Position numbers and translations under genes: made by a program. Shown piece after piece: positions 23,761 through 35,900 of a stretch of DNA of 64,000 bases (its first letter is position 1; every line of letters begins with the position of its first letter). The notes under the pieces were generated by a model, which saw only the letters and a program-made list of their open reading frames with translations, was not told where the DNA came from and did no database searches. The stretch spans positions 74,196,501 to 74,260,500 of the forward strand of contig NC_084466.1 of the NCBI RefSeq assembly GCF_027409185.1, written 5' to 3'. The DNA comes from Cynocephalus volans (taxonomy: Eukaryota > Chordata > Mammalia > Dermoptera > Cynocephalidae).

Positions 23761-24215
23761 GGTTTAATCCTCATTCAGGATGAGAATTTGTTATCTGGAA
23801 TTTAAATGCTGCTGCTGATCTGTACATACTTAGCCAATCTTTGGATTTCAATTTTCTTCTCAGTTTGAATACCACTTCACAGAACCAAAAGCCTGTTGTA
23901 CAGAATCAGCTTTGTAATGGACTCCAATCTGTTCTTGGACTTGAGCTGGAGAGTAGGGCATAACCAGACAGCCTGATGTTATCGCTGGCCTCAGCTCACA
24001 GAGTAGGGCCCTAGGAATAAAATCAGGCTACAGTACGTTAAGGTCTCCTCTGCAGGACTCTCCACGATCAATGCTCCTGTTAGCCTGCCAGAGAGAATAC
24101 ATGTCCAACCAGCCACACGTGAAAAGTTGGGGGTGAGTGTGAGGGACTGGCCAGACCTACAGTGAGACAATACACATAAGAGAAATGTGACACACCAACA
24201 CTTCACCTCCTACCA
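23761..24215. other. Intergenic, nothing recognised
   Basis: No gene or repeat recognised. Confidence 0.3.
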
Positions 24216-24219
24216 ACAC

Positions 24220-25720
24220 TAAAGAAACTGTACTTCACTCTATGTAAAGAGATGAACTAGAAACCCTGTCCAGAAAGTGCCGAGAGACAGAAAAAGATTA
24301 AATCAACTCCATACATAGTTACTTTAAGAAGAAAACAGAAAACGCAATCAAAATGTTTTAACTAATGAATGTTCTTCCTCCAAAACCAACAGTAAAGTGG
24401 AAGAAAACTGTAACACAACACTCCAAACTGAACTATTCTCCAATAAACATTTTGAGATGCTAAAAATATCTACAGTCAAAAATTCTAAAACTAAAAATAA
24501 AAGTGGACAAAACAAATAAACAAACAATGGGAAAAATGCAATAAAAAGTGGCTAAGCTCAGAAAGAAATTCAAGAATAAATTATAAGGGATCAAGAGAAA
24601 GCGGAGTTAAGTGGAAATCTACTAATGGACACTGCAGCAGAAAAACAACAAAGAAAATGAAAAGGAGAGAAAGAGAGAAGCAGAAAGGGTCAGAAGAAAG
24701 TGGTAGAAGTGAATGACAGGCAAAGAAGACCCAATACATATATAATAGAATTCCTGAAGAAGGAAAAACAAAATAATGGACTAGAACTAATATTTAAAAC
24801 CATAATATGAGAAATCTTTCTGCAACTAAAGGAAAACTTAGATCTGCTTACTAAAAGACTGACCGGGTACCGGGAATTTGATCTGGAAAGATCAACTGTG
24901 ATACATATCCCAGTAAAACAAAGAAAAACCCTCAGGGGCTCCAGGCAAAAAGATCACATTACCTACAAAAGTAAGAAGATTAGGAAGGTAGTAGGGGAAG
25001 AACATTTTCAAGAAACTCAAGGAAATAAATAGTGAGACAAGGATTTTTTTTCTAACACAACTAAGATGTTCTCCAAGTGTAAGACTATTAAAAACAACAA
25101 CAAAACCAGTTTTTAATGTGCAACAACTCAAAGGAATAATATAGTACTTTCTGAGGAATCTACCAAGGATGAGCATATCCAAGCAAGAGATAACTAGGGA
25201 AACTTTAGCAAAAGATAGTAACAATGTAATATATTTAAGTGTAGAGCTAATATTAACACAAAAACAGAGATATGGGTGGGAGAACAATATGCAAAGGCAA
25301 TATTTTCTGACAAAGAAGAAATACTGCAATATAAAAAATGAGAGAAGGAGAAAAGAAGGGGGAAAAAAGTAAGATCATTGACTCTTATAGATGATTAGTC
25401 AGAATCCTTCAATAAACAGGCAAAATAGTAAAAGGTTAAATAAGAAAAAAAGAAGATTAACATAACTATAAATAACAAAAATACAAAATACTAGAACAAA
25501 AAAATGAACTTTCCTAAACACCAAAATAAATGTCATTAAAAAGCAAGGAAGATACTCCAAATAAAGACAAAGGCAAAGTAACATAACATAGTACACATAA
25601 ACAACATGAGAGAATTTAGACTAAACAAATCAGTCACGTCAACAAATGTGAGTGGGTGTAACTCACCTATAAATGATTTTCAAACTGGCTCCTAAAGCAA
25701 AATCCAGCTCAATGCTTTGT
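24220..25720 (+). repeat. HAL1/L1-like LINE, degenerate
   Basis: A long A-rich sense strand, typical of HAL1 (an L1 relative with ORF1 only), with GACCCAATACATATATAATA, AGAATTCCTGAAGAAGGAAA, TAATATTTAAAACCATAATA and, at the end, AAATCCAGCTCAATGCTTTG. The 145-codon minus-strand frame at 24892-25329 is its antisense shadow. HAL1 versus L1M was not settled. Confidence 0.6.
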
Positions 25721-26890
25721 AGGAGGAACAAACCTAAAGCATCTGTTTCAAGCTGGATGGGCAGACGGTGGGCTGCTTAGACCCCACTCGTCATGCTGGT
25801 CCCCTGCAGAACTGCTCAGGCTCAATTGTGCTTTGGTGCCAGGTCTTCAGACCTGTTGAATGGTGCTGAAAGGATCTTCAGGGATTTATTGCTACATCTA
25901 CTGGGACGATTTAAGGTGTTTGTTTTACGCCATAGAGCCCCTTAGGAGAAATTCCTGCCTTGCTTTTATTTTAAAACAATTTTATGTCTTTTGAGTAATT
26001 TGTTAGTTTTTATCTTATAGTCAACCATGAGTCCTGGAAAACTTGGCAACAAGTTTTAACTCTATCGCAAACAAGTGAATATGTCATTGTTTTATTGTTT
26101 TAGCCTCACTTCTACTCTATTTTACATTCTCACCTTTATTTGTCTTTTGTAAACTTCCAGCTCTAACTTTTGTGATCTTGTTAAAGATCAGGTTGCCTGG
26201 GAAGGAGATAAAAAAAAAATTCTGCTTTGCAAGAATTCAGTGCCACCTTGGTCCCTTCCTCTGGGCAATGGGAGGTTGGGAGGTTGTCTAAGTTTCCCGG
26301 GAATTTCTGCAATTCCACTCATCAGTACCGCCATCTGTGCCTTTACTTATGCAAACGCTTTTTGCATTCCTCTTGTCAACTTTTAAGGGTGGAAGGCTTA
26401 CACACTGTGAAACAAGTTTTGCTACTCTCATTAGTTTTTTTTTTTTTTTTTCATTACTTTGGGAGGATATTTTAAGATCCTGAGTTTTATAACTGTTTCT
26501 TAAAGGGCTTCTCTTTAATAAACTTGAAAAAACGATAGCTTCAGCCTTCCCTAAGTTTTACTCTTGTGCTTCTTCCTCTCTCAATTTTTATAGAGAGTTC
26601 AGAGCCAAATGCTGTCTATATTTAAAATGCAACTTATCTAAGTATTTATAAACATTAATTTTGTTTTTTATGTTTTTAACTTCTTTTTCGGTATTTGTAC
26701 CCTCCTGCAAGACGATACTCCCCTCTTCTGTACTTTCTCCTATCCCCTCTACACCAGTGACCAGGTCAAGCTGTGCTAGCATAGATGCCTGTTAAGGGAA
26801 GAAATGCATAAATAACAGGCAAAAACAAAACAGGAATAAAAGGATACATGATAAGGACTTCAAGGATATGAGGACTAACATGTAGTAGGA
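25721..26890. other. Intergenic, nothing recognised
   Basis: No gene or repeat recognised. A T tract of about 18 lies near 26434-26451. Confidence 0.3.
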
Positions 26891-26894
26891 GAAA

Positions 26895-27130
26895 ATCATT
26901 TATTCATTCAGCAGATATTTATTGAACACCACTTTGGTGCAGTCACTAACCAACCCCTGGGGATAAAATGCTGGGGGAAAAAAGTTAGTTTTTGACTTCC
27001 TAAAGTTTGGTAAGGCAGACAGCAAGCAGCATTGCAAAGAGGCAAGGAAATAACAGTATGGTAAGTACTGTGACAAGGTGGAACAAAGTGTACCATAGTG
27101 TACCAGGAAGACTTGCAGTCAGAGAAGGCT
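26895..27130 (-). repeat. L2 LINE 3' end
   Basis: TTTATTCATTCAGCAGATAT, TTATTGAACACCACTTTGGT and CCCTGGGGATAAAATGCTGG are antisense L2 3' UTR. Confidence 0.75.
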
Positions 27131-27164
27131 GCTTCATGAAAGTAATGTCTAGGCTGAGAACTTA

Positions 27165-27300
27165 AGAATGAGTAAGAAGCAAAAAGACAGAAAAAGGAAA
27201 GAGAGAAAAACAGGAAAAGAAAAGATGGGAGGAAGGAAGGAAGAGAAAAATAGAAAAGTTAAGAGGATGAGGAGAAAAAAGTAGGCAAAAATCAAAAGAG
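27165..27300. repeat. Polypurine low-complexity tract
   Basis: About 135 bp almost entirely A/G on the plus strand, including GGAAGGAAGGAAGAG. It follows the L2 fragment. Confidence 0.85.
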
Positions 27301-28850
27301 AAAGGCCTATTGTTGAGACAAAGTTGGCATCCAAATTTCCAATCTGCTGCTGAACTGCACTGTTGTAAATTACAGTCGCCATGAATGGCTAATGGCGTGT
27401 TTGTGAATCATGGCAGCGTGGCAACATCAAATGACTCTAAAGTTTCCTAAATGCTGACTCTCAAGTTCTGTGCTCACCTTGTGGGGAGTAGTCACAGTTG
27501 GCAGGCTCATGCCAGCTCAGGGACCACGCTTGGAGAGGATTGTTGTAGAGCATGACCTGCATCTCCATCCATCCTAAGAGGAATGTGGAGCCAACAAAGG
27601 GTTTAATCAGGGGAGGAAACAATTGGAGTGCAGAGTGGAAATGTCTGGTCCTCCCTTTAAGCGATCCTCATGTGGTTATCTTTCTCTGTGTTTCTGGTCA
27701 GATTATCTTTCCTGTAAGTAACACCTCCCAGCTATGTATGAAAGGTGAACATAGTCCTGACCACCCCTGGGGCTCTGAAAATGTTCCCAAGTCTGCTCCT
27801 TTGTGATTGGCCCTCACTTGACTATAGGGCTCCTGGAGTCAGCTCTGGGCTGGTGAGGCTCAGGGGTTTGTGGCTCTAGTGACAGACCTCTGTATATGTT
27901 ATGGGACTTCTGACATTTTTTTGCTCTCCCAGATACATCCAAACTCAGGACTTATCTTCATGCAGAGCCAGGATATGGAAAGTACATGGAAATTCCTGAA
28001 AGCAGTCATCACTCTGTTCAGTAGCAGTGATTTCTACAATCTGGAAAAACCACTTAGGCTCAAGATGAGAAACTGGACACTTTCTTAGATGTTATTAAGG
28101 GCCCTTGCAAACTAAAATCAGTATAGTGGAGAGGAGACTTCTTCAGGTTAGGATGTAAGTTGCAAGAGACATAAATCCCACCCTAACAATAAGAAGAAGA
28201 GAATAAGTAACCAAAAAGAAATCAAAAATAATCAGAGAACTGAAGATGCATGTTAATGAACTAATTTTAAAAAGTGATGATCCCTTCCCAGGCTGTGAAA
28301 TTTGTAATGAGAATTAATTATTTATATGTATGTAGTTTTAGGAATAATACTGACTTCTTGGAGAATAACAAGACTGCTGCTTTATTAGTAGCTGTATCAA
28401 AAAGAAATGATGACGAGCAGCAGACAGGGTATTATGGAGAGTGGTATAAAGGGTGTGTCCGAGTTCCAAATTTAGCATTCTGCATTGTTAGATCTACTTT
28501 TACTAGTGTGATGCAACGTATAATTTGAAAAGCACCCAACATTAGGAAAAAAAAGAAATAAAGACCAAACTGATTTCTGGGTTTTGGTTATATTTCTTTA
28601 AATACAAAAATCATTGTAGGACAAATTTTCTTGACACGTTTACTCGTATTAGTTGTATTTCAACTGCGAATTACGTTATGTTGCTCTACTCCTGAGTACA
28701 TTTCTATTTTATTTTTCCCACCTCCTGGCTTCTTAATCATCTTTCCTGAAATGCATCTGCTCTCTAGGTACTTTCAATTATGCAGAAATATAAGCTTGAT
28801 GGTACAATCAAAGGAATTCTGCCTTTTGAGATAGTTTTGCTCCCAATTCC
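27301..28850. other. Intergenic, nothing recognised
   Basis: Small frames (27552-27806, 27870-28088, 28274-28528) have no known motifs. No confident repeat. Confidence 0.3.
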
Positions 28851-28854
28851 TTAC

Positions 28855-29030
28855 TCTGCTACATGACAGTTTATGAGACTTTGGAAGTTCTTTTACCCCT
28901 CAGTGAATGCAATTTTCTTACTAAGTAAAAATGGAGCTAAATGTTCTATGTGAAAGTTGTTGTGAGGATTAAACAAGAGAACATATACGAAGTGGCTGCC
29001 ATACAGTAGCCCCTCAGTAAATCCTAATTC
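28855..29030 (+). repeat. MIR SINE
   Basis: AGTGAATGCAATTTTCTTAC, GTTGTGAGGATTAAACAAGA and AGTAGCCCCTCAGTAAATCC are MIR 3' sequence. Confidence 0.75.
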
Positions 29031-29079
29031 CCTTTCTTTTTCCTTAGGTAATAATGTAGTCACCTCCTTGTCAATCAGT

Positions 29080-29545
29080 CATTAGGAGGCCTTGGCCAGC
29101 TTCTGATAGGTGTAGCCTGGCAGCGCCTGACCCAGGGCTTCATGCCAAGTACCTCTTACTTCCAGCCCGAGTTTTCCCGGGTCAGGGAGTTGGTTGCCAG
29201 AGGAATCTTCTCAATACTCTGCCATGTGCAACCCAGACTCAACGAGAGTTGAAGCCCTGAACATTTTTGACAGATAGGAGATGGGAATCACTGGAAAAAT
29301 GCTTCTGAAGGTGTTTCGTATGGCTCCTCAGATGGTTCAGTGGGGTAATGCACCCGTGGTCCACGGTAGTGGCCGTCTTCACAGCTCATCCTTATACTGA
29401 ATTTCTTTCCTTTCTTATTTTTCTCTCCATCTCCCTCACTCCTGCTTCCTGGGCTCACTTCCTAAATAAACCACTTGCAACCAAGACTTTGTATCAGGCT
29501 CTGCCTTGGGGGGAAGTCAGGCTGCAGCAGCATCTACTATGCATA
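29080..29545 (+). repeat. Possible solo LTR of an endogenous retrovirus (class not settled)
   Basis: CACTCCTGCTTCCTGGGCTC, CACTTCCTAAATAAACCACT, then AAGACTTTGTATCAGGCTCT look like the R/U5 part of an old LTR, with AATAAA at about 29465 as polyadenylation signal. The 5' boundary is not defined and no coding part is attached. Confidence 0.4.
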
Positions 29546-29559
29546 ATACCTGTGCTAAA

Positions 29560-30834
29560 TAAACATGGCAGACCTGTCCATCTATACGCCTTCTTTAATG
29601 TCTTTCAATATAATTTTATGATTTTCCCATAGAGATCTTACACATCTTTTCTAAGATTTATATTTCTAGGTATTTTATAGTTTGAATGTTATCTTCAATA
29701 ATATTATTTTAATTACATTATCCAGCTGTTTTACTGGTAAATAGGAATGAAACTGATTTTTGTGTATTTATGATATATCAGCCTTGCTAAATTTTCTTAT
29801 TAACGCTAATAATTTGTTCATAGATTTACTTGAATTTTCTATTCAGATGGTCATATTATCTAACAATGATTTTCCAATCCTTATATTTTTTATTTCTTTA
29901 TCTTCCCTTACTAAATTTGAATAGCAGCGTAATAATGGGCACCCTTGTCATGTCCCGGAATTAGAGGAAAGCTTTCAATATTTCTCCATTCATTAGGATA
30001 ATTGCTCTAGAATTTTGCACTCCTTTATTAGGGCTTCTCTTCTATTGCCAATATTTTTAAAATTATGAATGAGTTGAATTTTTATTTAATACTTTTTTAT
30101 AAATCTTCCGAGATTGTCATATGATTTTTCTTCCTTAAGATATTTTAGTGATCAATTACATTAGTTAATTTTCTTTTGTGAAGCCAATCTTGCATTCCTT
30201 GGATAAACCCTACTGGCTAAGATCTGTTTCATTTTTTATATTGCTGAATTTCTTTTGGCAATTTTTGCACCTATTTTTATAGGTGAGATTGGGTTATAAT
30301 CGTCTTTTTGTTTTTGTTGTTGTTGTTTTTACTGCTGTTGTTAAGCATGGTTTTGCTAGTCCCTTAAAATGAATTGAGGGGAATGCTCTCTTTTCTTATA
30401 CTCAGAAATAGTTTATGCAAGACTGAAATTATTTGTTCCTTGAACATTTGGCAGAACTCACTTTTTTTTTTTTTTTTTTTTTTGGAACTGTTGTTTCCAT
30501 TATAGGAAGATTTAAATTCTGATTCAATTTATATTTTTTCTGAAGCCGGTATTGGTAAGTTATATTTTCTAAGAACTTATTTCATCTAAACTTTAAAATG
30601 TATTGGTATAAAATTATTTAGAATATTCTCTTACTATATTTTAAATATTTGAAGTACCTGCAGTTGTCTGCTTTTTTATTCCTAATATTATTTATTTTCA
30701 TCGTTTTTTATTTTGTTCTTTCTCGATCTTGCCAAAACTTGGTCTATTTTATTAGTGTTTTTAAGGCGCCACCTTTGTCTTCAGTGATTCTCTGTATTGT
30801 GTATTTGTTTTCTGTAACATTAATTCAGCTTTGT
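29560..30834 (-). repeat. Old L1 LINE, ORF2 RT region (outer host of a nested block)
   Basis: Antisense L1 ORF2: 'ATGGGCACCCTTGTCATGTC', CAATCTTGCATTCCTTGGAT, AAACCCTACTGGCTAAGATC, and ATTGGGTTATAATCGTCTTT. Stops interrupt every frame. It carries a T run of about 22 near 30461-30483. The same L1 appears to resume after the LTR at 30835. Confidence 0.85.
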
Positions 30835-31345
30835 ATTAGTTTTATTTTGCTGTGTGACAAACGACTACAAACTTAGCAACTTGAACAACACTCATTTATT
30901 GTCTGAAGTTTGGGTCTGTGTTAGTTGGATCCTCTGCTCAGGGTCTTACTAGGCTGAAATCAAGGTGTTGGTCAGGGCTGTGATTTTCAACGGAGATGTG
31001 GAATCCTCCTCCAAGCTCCCTGGTTTTGGTAGAATTCATTTTTTTATGGTTATGTAACCGAGGTCCCCATTTTCTTGCTAGCTGGTGACTGGGAACCATG
31101 CTCAGCTTCCACAGCCAAACAGCTCTTTGCCACGTGGCTCCCATAGGCAGTTCACAACACAGCTATTTGCTTTCCTCCAGGCCAGCAGAAGAGCACCTGC
31201 CAAACCTTTGAATTTCTCAGACTTCTGTCTCTGACCTCTAGACCCTCTTTTATAAGGCTCACCTCATTAGGTTGGGCTCACCACACTAAACAAGAGGTGA
31301 TTATATTGATTTTGTGCACAAGGATGCAGAAATCTTTATTTTCAT
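30835..31345 (+). repeat. MLT1-like MaLR LTR inside L1
   Basis: TGTATTAGTTTTATTTTGCT, GACAAACGACTACAAACTTA, CCTCTGCTCAGGGTCTTACT, GAAATCAAGGTGTTGGTCAG and TTTGCCACGTGGCTCCCATA follow the MLT1 LTR order. It is degenerate and no retroviral genes are attached. The boundaries are approximate. Confidence 0.7.
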
Positions 31346-32383
31346 TGACACATAATAATTGTAGACATTTATGGGGTACAATGTGATGTTTTGATCTTAA
31401 GCATCTTTTCCTACTAGTAGTTCTTATATTTATCTTTTAAATTTTTTTATGTAGGGTTTATTCTGTTGTTTTCTTTATAACTTCTAAAATTAGATGCTTA
31501 GTTCATGGCTTTCTAAAGTATTTTCTAAAATCCATCATGATTCCTTCTTTGAGTAATGCATTACTAAAAGAATATTTGATATCTTTTAAATACATAAGTT
31601 TTTTTAAAAAAATCCCTTTAATTAGTCATTTCCTACGTAATTGTACTATTAGAGAGAATATTGATTGTATGATATTTATATTTGGAAATTTGTTGAAATT
31701 TTTTGTTTTCTTTCTATTTTTGCCTTATCTTATTGAGATCCTGTTAGTTTGTGCATACCAGCTTATAACTATTGTATGTTCTTGATTAATTAACTTTTAT
31801 CACTATGTAAGATCTCATTATCTCTAGAAATTTTTACCTTAATATACTTATCTGAACTTTGTGTTTATGTGGTATGATTTTTCCATCTTTATATTTAAAA
31901 TTTTATTGTATCATCATATCTTACATGTGTCTCTTATCAATGCTATACAACTAAGTTTTATAAATCAAGTCTAGTAACTTGGCTTAGTAATTGGAGTTTT
32001 TAGCACAGTTATATTTTTGTAATTACTGACATATTTGGATTATTTCCAGTATCTTATTTTGTGCTTTATAATTGTTCCATCTATTCTATGTTTCTTTTAC
32101 TTTTCTTTCACATCTTATTTTACGTTTTGGAAATTAAGCACCCTATATTTATTTACCTATTTTTATGGAAATTAAACACCCTATATTTATTTATCTTTTT
32201 CTTTGTGATTGCCCTAGATATTTAAGCATTAAAGCTTAATTTGTTGATATGTAAATTTGGTCAGCATTTTTATTCTCTCTCCAAACTTAAAACATTTAAA
32301 GATTTAGCCACCTCTCTCAATATAAGCTATCTTGAATCTTAGTTTTCTTTTTGTAACCCTTCATTATTATTTTTACTTTCTTT
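31346..32383 (-). repeat. Old L1 LINE, continuation
   Basis: AT-rich antisense L1 (GCTTAGTTCATGGCTTTCTA; CATCATGATTCCTTCTTTGA). Includes a local near-tandem repeat: GGAAATTAAGCACCCTATAT at 32129 and a copy with one change at 32167 (period 38). Confidence 0.65.
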
Positions 32384-32399
32384 GCTGTTCATTTCTTTT

Positions 32400-32536
32400 T
32401 TTTTTTTTTTTTTTTTCGTGACCGGCACTCAGCCAGTGAGTGCACCGGTCAGTCCTATATAGGATCCGAACCCGCGGCGGGAGCGTCGCCGCGCTGCCAG
32501 CGCAGCACTCTACCAAGTGCGCCACGGGCTCGGCCC
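32400..32536 (-). repeat. CYN-type SINE with 16-bp target-site duplication
   Basis: The reverse complement begins GGGCCGAGCCCGTGGCGCAC and has box B GGGTTCGGATCC, a CTCACTGGCTGAGTGCCGGT tail unit and a long poly(A). The direct repeats GCTGTTCATTTCTTTT at 32384-32399 and 32537-32552 are identical. Near-consensus sequence and a long tail suggest youth. Confidence 0.92.
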
Positions 32537-32552
32537 GCTGTTCATTTCTTTT

Positions 32553-32780
32553 GCCATTCTAATAAATTTGCTTATTCTAAATAAAAATACTTCCTTTTTT
32601 TAAGAATTTGTAGGAAGTAAACATTTTCAGTTTTAATTTCTCTGAAAAATATCTTTACGTTAACCTCATTCTTGAGAATGATTTTCTTCGGTACACAGTC
32701 CCAGGTTGATGATTATTTTCTCTTAGCATGTTGAAGATGTCATTCCATTGTTCTCTAGCTTCCATTTTACTCCTTTTTAG
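32553..32780 (-). repeat. Old L1 LINE, continuation
   Basis: ACCTCATTCTTGAGAATGAT and GATGTCATTCCATTGTTCTC are antisense L1-like text on the other side of the SINE. Confidence 0.5.
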
Positions 32781-32782
32781 AC

Positions 32783-33441
32783 ACAGTTGATATTATTTGT
32801 GATAGTTATGTTCTCTAAAATCACTATAAACACTGAACTATTGAATACTGAACCATTGCTCCTACAGGAAATGCAGGCTTAGGTTCCTATGAGCTTATGG
32901 TTATAATATTTATTTTATAATATAATATTTCCATCAACTGATCAATGCATAACCTAGTTTTATATGTGTTTCTGTTTAAAGATACCTAATTTTGTGTATA
33001 TTGTTGATTTATTAACATTGAACTCACAGCCAGCAGCACTACAACTCACACCTGAATGAAGCTTATCTAACACACGTATTAGGCACATTATAGTCTTCTC
33101 GTGCTTCGGAACACTTAATAGTACTTCAGCACTACACTTGGGGAGCATTTTGAATGGAAAAATCAACAACAAAAAGCACAAAAGTGGGGGAGATGTGACA
33201 CTATATAGGCTATGAAAAGGACACATTTTCACATGAAACACAAAGGCAAAGAACTGAAACACGAATGCAGATGGTCACCTTGTTTGACCTTGGCTGGGAA
33301 TGTGTGTGTCCAGTGACTCAAATATTTTGCCACTTTGTGCATGCCCCCGAATGACCATAAAAGTGGATGTATAGATTTGAGGATTACTAATAAATTTTAG
33401 CAAGTAGGACAATTTGCAGAATCCCTGAATAATGAAAATTA
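32783..33441. repeat. Non-autonomous DNA transposon relic (probably TcMar/Tigger group)
   Basis: The start CAGTTGATATTATTTGTGAT and the end CCCTGAATAATGAAAATTAA are roughly inverted (AATAATGA versus ATTATT near the ends). Internal text such as TGAACCATTGCTCCTACAGG, TAACACACGTATTAGGCACA and GAATGACCATAAAAGTGGAT belongs to a repeat I have met in mammalian genomes but cannot name with certainty. The 100-codon minus-strand frame at 32960-33262 is not a transposase I recognise. Confidence 0.55.
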
Positions 33442-33901
33442 AGTCTTTTTTCTTTTAAAGTCTTTTTCTTTAGCTTATGGGCTCTGCGGTTTCACTGTAA
33501 TAGTATATATGTGGATTTTATTTATTTAAAATGTTGACAGTTCTTGGACTTCATAAATCTGGGTCTTAGTATCTCATAAATTCTTAAAAAATGCTCTGTC
33601 ATTTTTTCTTCAAATATTCCTTCTCCCATTCTCCCTCTCTCTCTTCTCTTTCTGGGATGCTACTTAGATGTATTTTTGAACTTTTTACTATATTATTTAT
33701 GACTCTTAACTGTTATTTAATATCCTCCATCTCTTTGTCTCTCTGTGATGCACTATGGAATAGTTCTTTGGATCTAATTTCCAGTTTATTAAGTCTTTCT
33801 TCAGCTATATCAAATCTGTTGATAGCAACATTGTTCAGATTTTAATTTCAGTTATTTTATTTTTATTTTTTATAAGTTCTTTTTGTTACTTTTTTCAAAT
33901 A
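33442..33901 (-). repeat. Old L1 LINE, continuation up to a younger L1 insertion
   Basis: AT-rich antisense L1-like text (TTAAGTCTTTCTTCAGCTAT). The site is broken at 33916/33917 by a younger L1; the old element continues after 35900. Confidence 0.55.
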
Positions 33902-33916
33902 CACTTGGTCTTTTTC

Positions 33917-35885
33917 TTTTTTTAAAAAAAAAACAACTCTATTGAGGTATGATTGGCATGTAAAATGCTGTACATATTTAATGTACACAACTCCATTAGT
34001 TTGAGGATAAGAATGCACCCATGAAACCATCACCACCATCACATAACCATCATCTCCCAAGGTTTCCTCCTCCCCCCTTTATTATTTAGTAGCAATAGTA
34101 TTATATCATTTGTATGTCTGTGCATATGTTAAGAACACAACATAGGATCTACCCTCTTAGAAAATTTTAAGTCTATAATACAGTACTGATAGCTATAGGC
34201 ACTATGCTACATGTGATTATTAGATTTCCAGATCTTATTCATTTTGTATAACTAAAACTTTGTATCTTTCGACCATCACCTACACATTTCCCCCACACTT
34301 CACCTTGGCAATTGCCATTCTATTCTCTGCTTCTATGAGTTTGACTACTTTAGTTTAGTTTTTAATTAATTAATATTATTATATTTTTACATTCTAAGAT
34401 ATTGTTGCAGAGCATTTTGTGGGGGACAGGAGAAGGGGGAGGGAAATGGGTGGAAGGATGAGGAAGGAGGGGGATGGTCAAGGCCCATGGCACCCCCCCT
34501 CATTCCAGCAGAGGAAACCAGGATGCTTCCAGCAGTGGCTCAGTCATTGCTGGGCTGAATGCAGATGTGGGATGGGGGCACAGCTGAGGCCTGAGGTCTC
34601 CCACCACCCTGGCTCAGGAGCCTGGGGCTTTTCCGGTGGCGACCTGGTCGTCCTTGCCGGTCTGGGTATGGTCATCGGGAAGGTGTGGCTGAGGCCCACA
34701 GCCCTCCCTTCTCCCTGGCTTGGGAGCCCAGGGGTCTCTGGTTCTTCTAGGTTTTATAGGTGTTCTTAGGAAGTGTTAGACCTTTACTGGTTAGTATCAA
34801 ACTTTGTCTTTGATCTGTGGGTATTTTGTTTTTTCTTTCAGTTCCGTGTTGGTTTATTCACTGTTTGCTCCACTTAAACTCTGCACTGGAACTAATTTGT
34901 TGTCCTTTGGTTACTTCTAAAATGGCAGAACTTCCTGTAGGGACCAACACTTGGACCCTGTGGTTGAGCTAAATTGTTGCTTTGCTGCTGATTCTCTGGA
35001 GAAGGCTTTTTGTGCAGCTCAGGTTTTAATGGTTGACCTTGTATGTACTTCCTGGTCTCGTGAGGTTGGTACACCTGGGCTGCATGGAAATTTTGGTCTG
35101 GGCCTGAGTCTATTCAGCAAACTGCTCCCCTGCAGTTCTATATTCTTGACCAGCCTCCACTGAGTGGGCCTGTGCTGACTGGAGGGAAGGTCAGCTGTCA
35201 ATACTGTGCCCCAGTGTTCCCCTGGTGTCCTGTCTCCCCCACTGCCCTCACTCCAAACAGTTCTCACGGGATAGGCCGTGCTGGTCTCTTGCGATGACTC
35301 ACCGGCTTCTTTATTTTATTTTTTTTAAGGGGATCTTAACCCTTGACTTGGTGTTGTCAGCACCACGCTCTCCCAAGTGAGCTAACCAGCCATCCCTATA
35401 TAGGGATCCGAACCCGTGGCCTTGGTGTTATCAGCACCACGCTCTCCCACGTGAGCCATGGGCTGGCCCTCTCACCGGCTTCTGAGTGGCTCCTTTTTTT
35501 CAGTTGTTGTGGCTCCTTGGTCCTTTGTGGGTCCATGGGAACCCTGTTAGTGATCTTGCTGGCCTGGGGGCCACCAAGGCCCTCTTCTCCCCTGCCACCT
35601 CCAAGAAACTTCATAGGAAGGGCACAGCTGTGGCTTTTGCCAGCTCGTGCTCCATGTGCTCACCAGGGCCAGCCTTGAAATGGTGGGGGCTTGAAATGGT
35701 CTGAGTGGTCCCTTCTTTCTCTCATTGCAGCTTGTCCCACCTTCATGCACTCCATAGGTCTCTCCTGATCTTCTCTTGAGCTCTAGTGGCCCCAGCTTGG
35801 CAGTCTTAGCTTTTTAAATAGTTGTACATTGGTTGATTTGTGGGAGAGAGGGACTGTCTATTCTGCCATCTTGACCGGAAGCCAC
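33917..35885 (-). mobile_element. Younger L1: 5' UTR joined to 3' UTR, ORFs missing
   Basis: Flanked by identical 15-bp direct repeats CACTTGGTCTTTTTC (33902-33916 and 35886-35900), so it is one insertion. The low-coordinate end is a poly(A) relic plus L1MA/PB-like 3' UTR on the minus strand (antisense 'GTATGATTGGCATGTAAAAT', 'GATCTACCCTCTTAGAAAAT', TAATACAGTACTGATAGCTA, TTCTCTGCTTCTATGAGTTT). From about 34410 to 35885 comes GC-rich 5' UTR, ending antisense TTCTGCCATCTTGACCGGAA, the usual L1 5' terminus. ORF1 and ORF2 are absent: the 3' UTR meets the 5' UTR at about 34350-34420. It contains a later CYN dimer. The open frames here (34419-34769, 35343-35704 and antisense) are chance. Confidence 0.7.
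35311..35470 (-). repeat. Dimeric CYN SINE with 13-bp target-site duplication
   Basis: The reverse complement shows two tRNA-Ile-like units in tandem. Each has GTGGTGCTGA(T/C)AACACCAAG, and the first is followed by ACGGGTTCGGATCCCTATAT, then GGTTAGCTCACTTGGGAGAG of the second unit and an A/T-rich tail. Identical CTCACCGGCTTCT repeats lie at 35298-35310 and 35471-35483. The dimer form is the strongest pointer to a dermopteran genome. Confidence 0.92.
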
Positions 35886-35900
35886 CACTTGGTCTTTTTC

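Noticed and set aside
24892-25329. 145-codon minus-strand frame
   Set aside because: Complement of the A-rich HAL1/L1-like strand, giving a Phe/Leu-rich chance translation.
34419-34769. 116-codon plus-strand frame
   Set aside because: Falls in the antisense of an L1 5' UTR.
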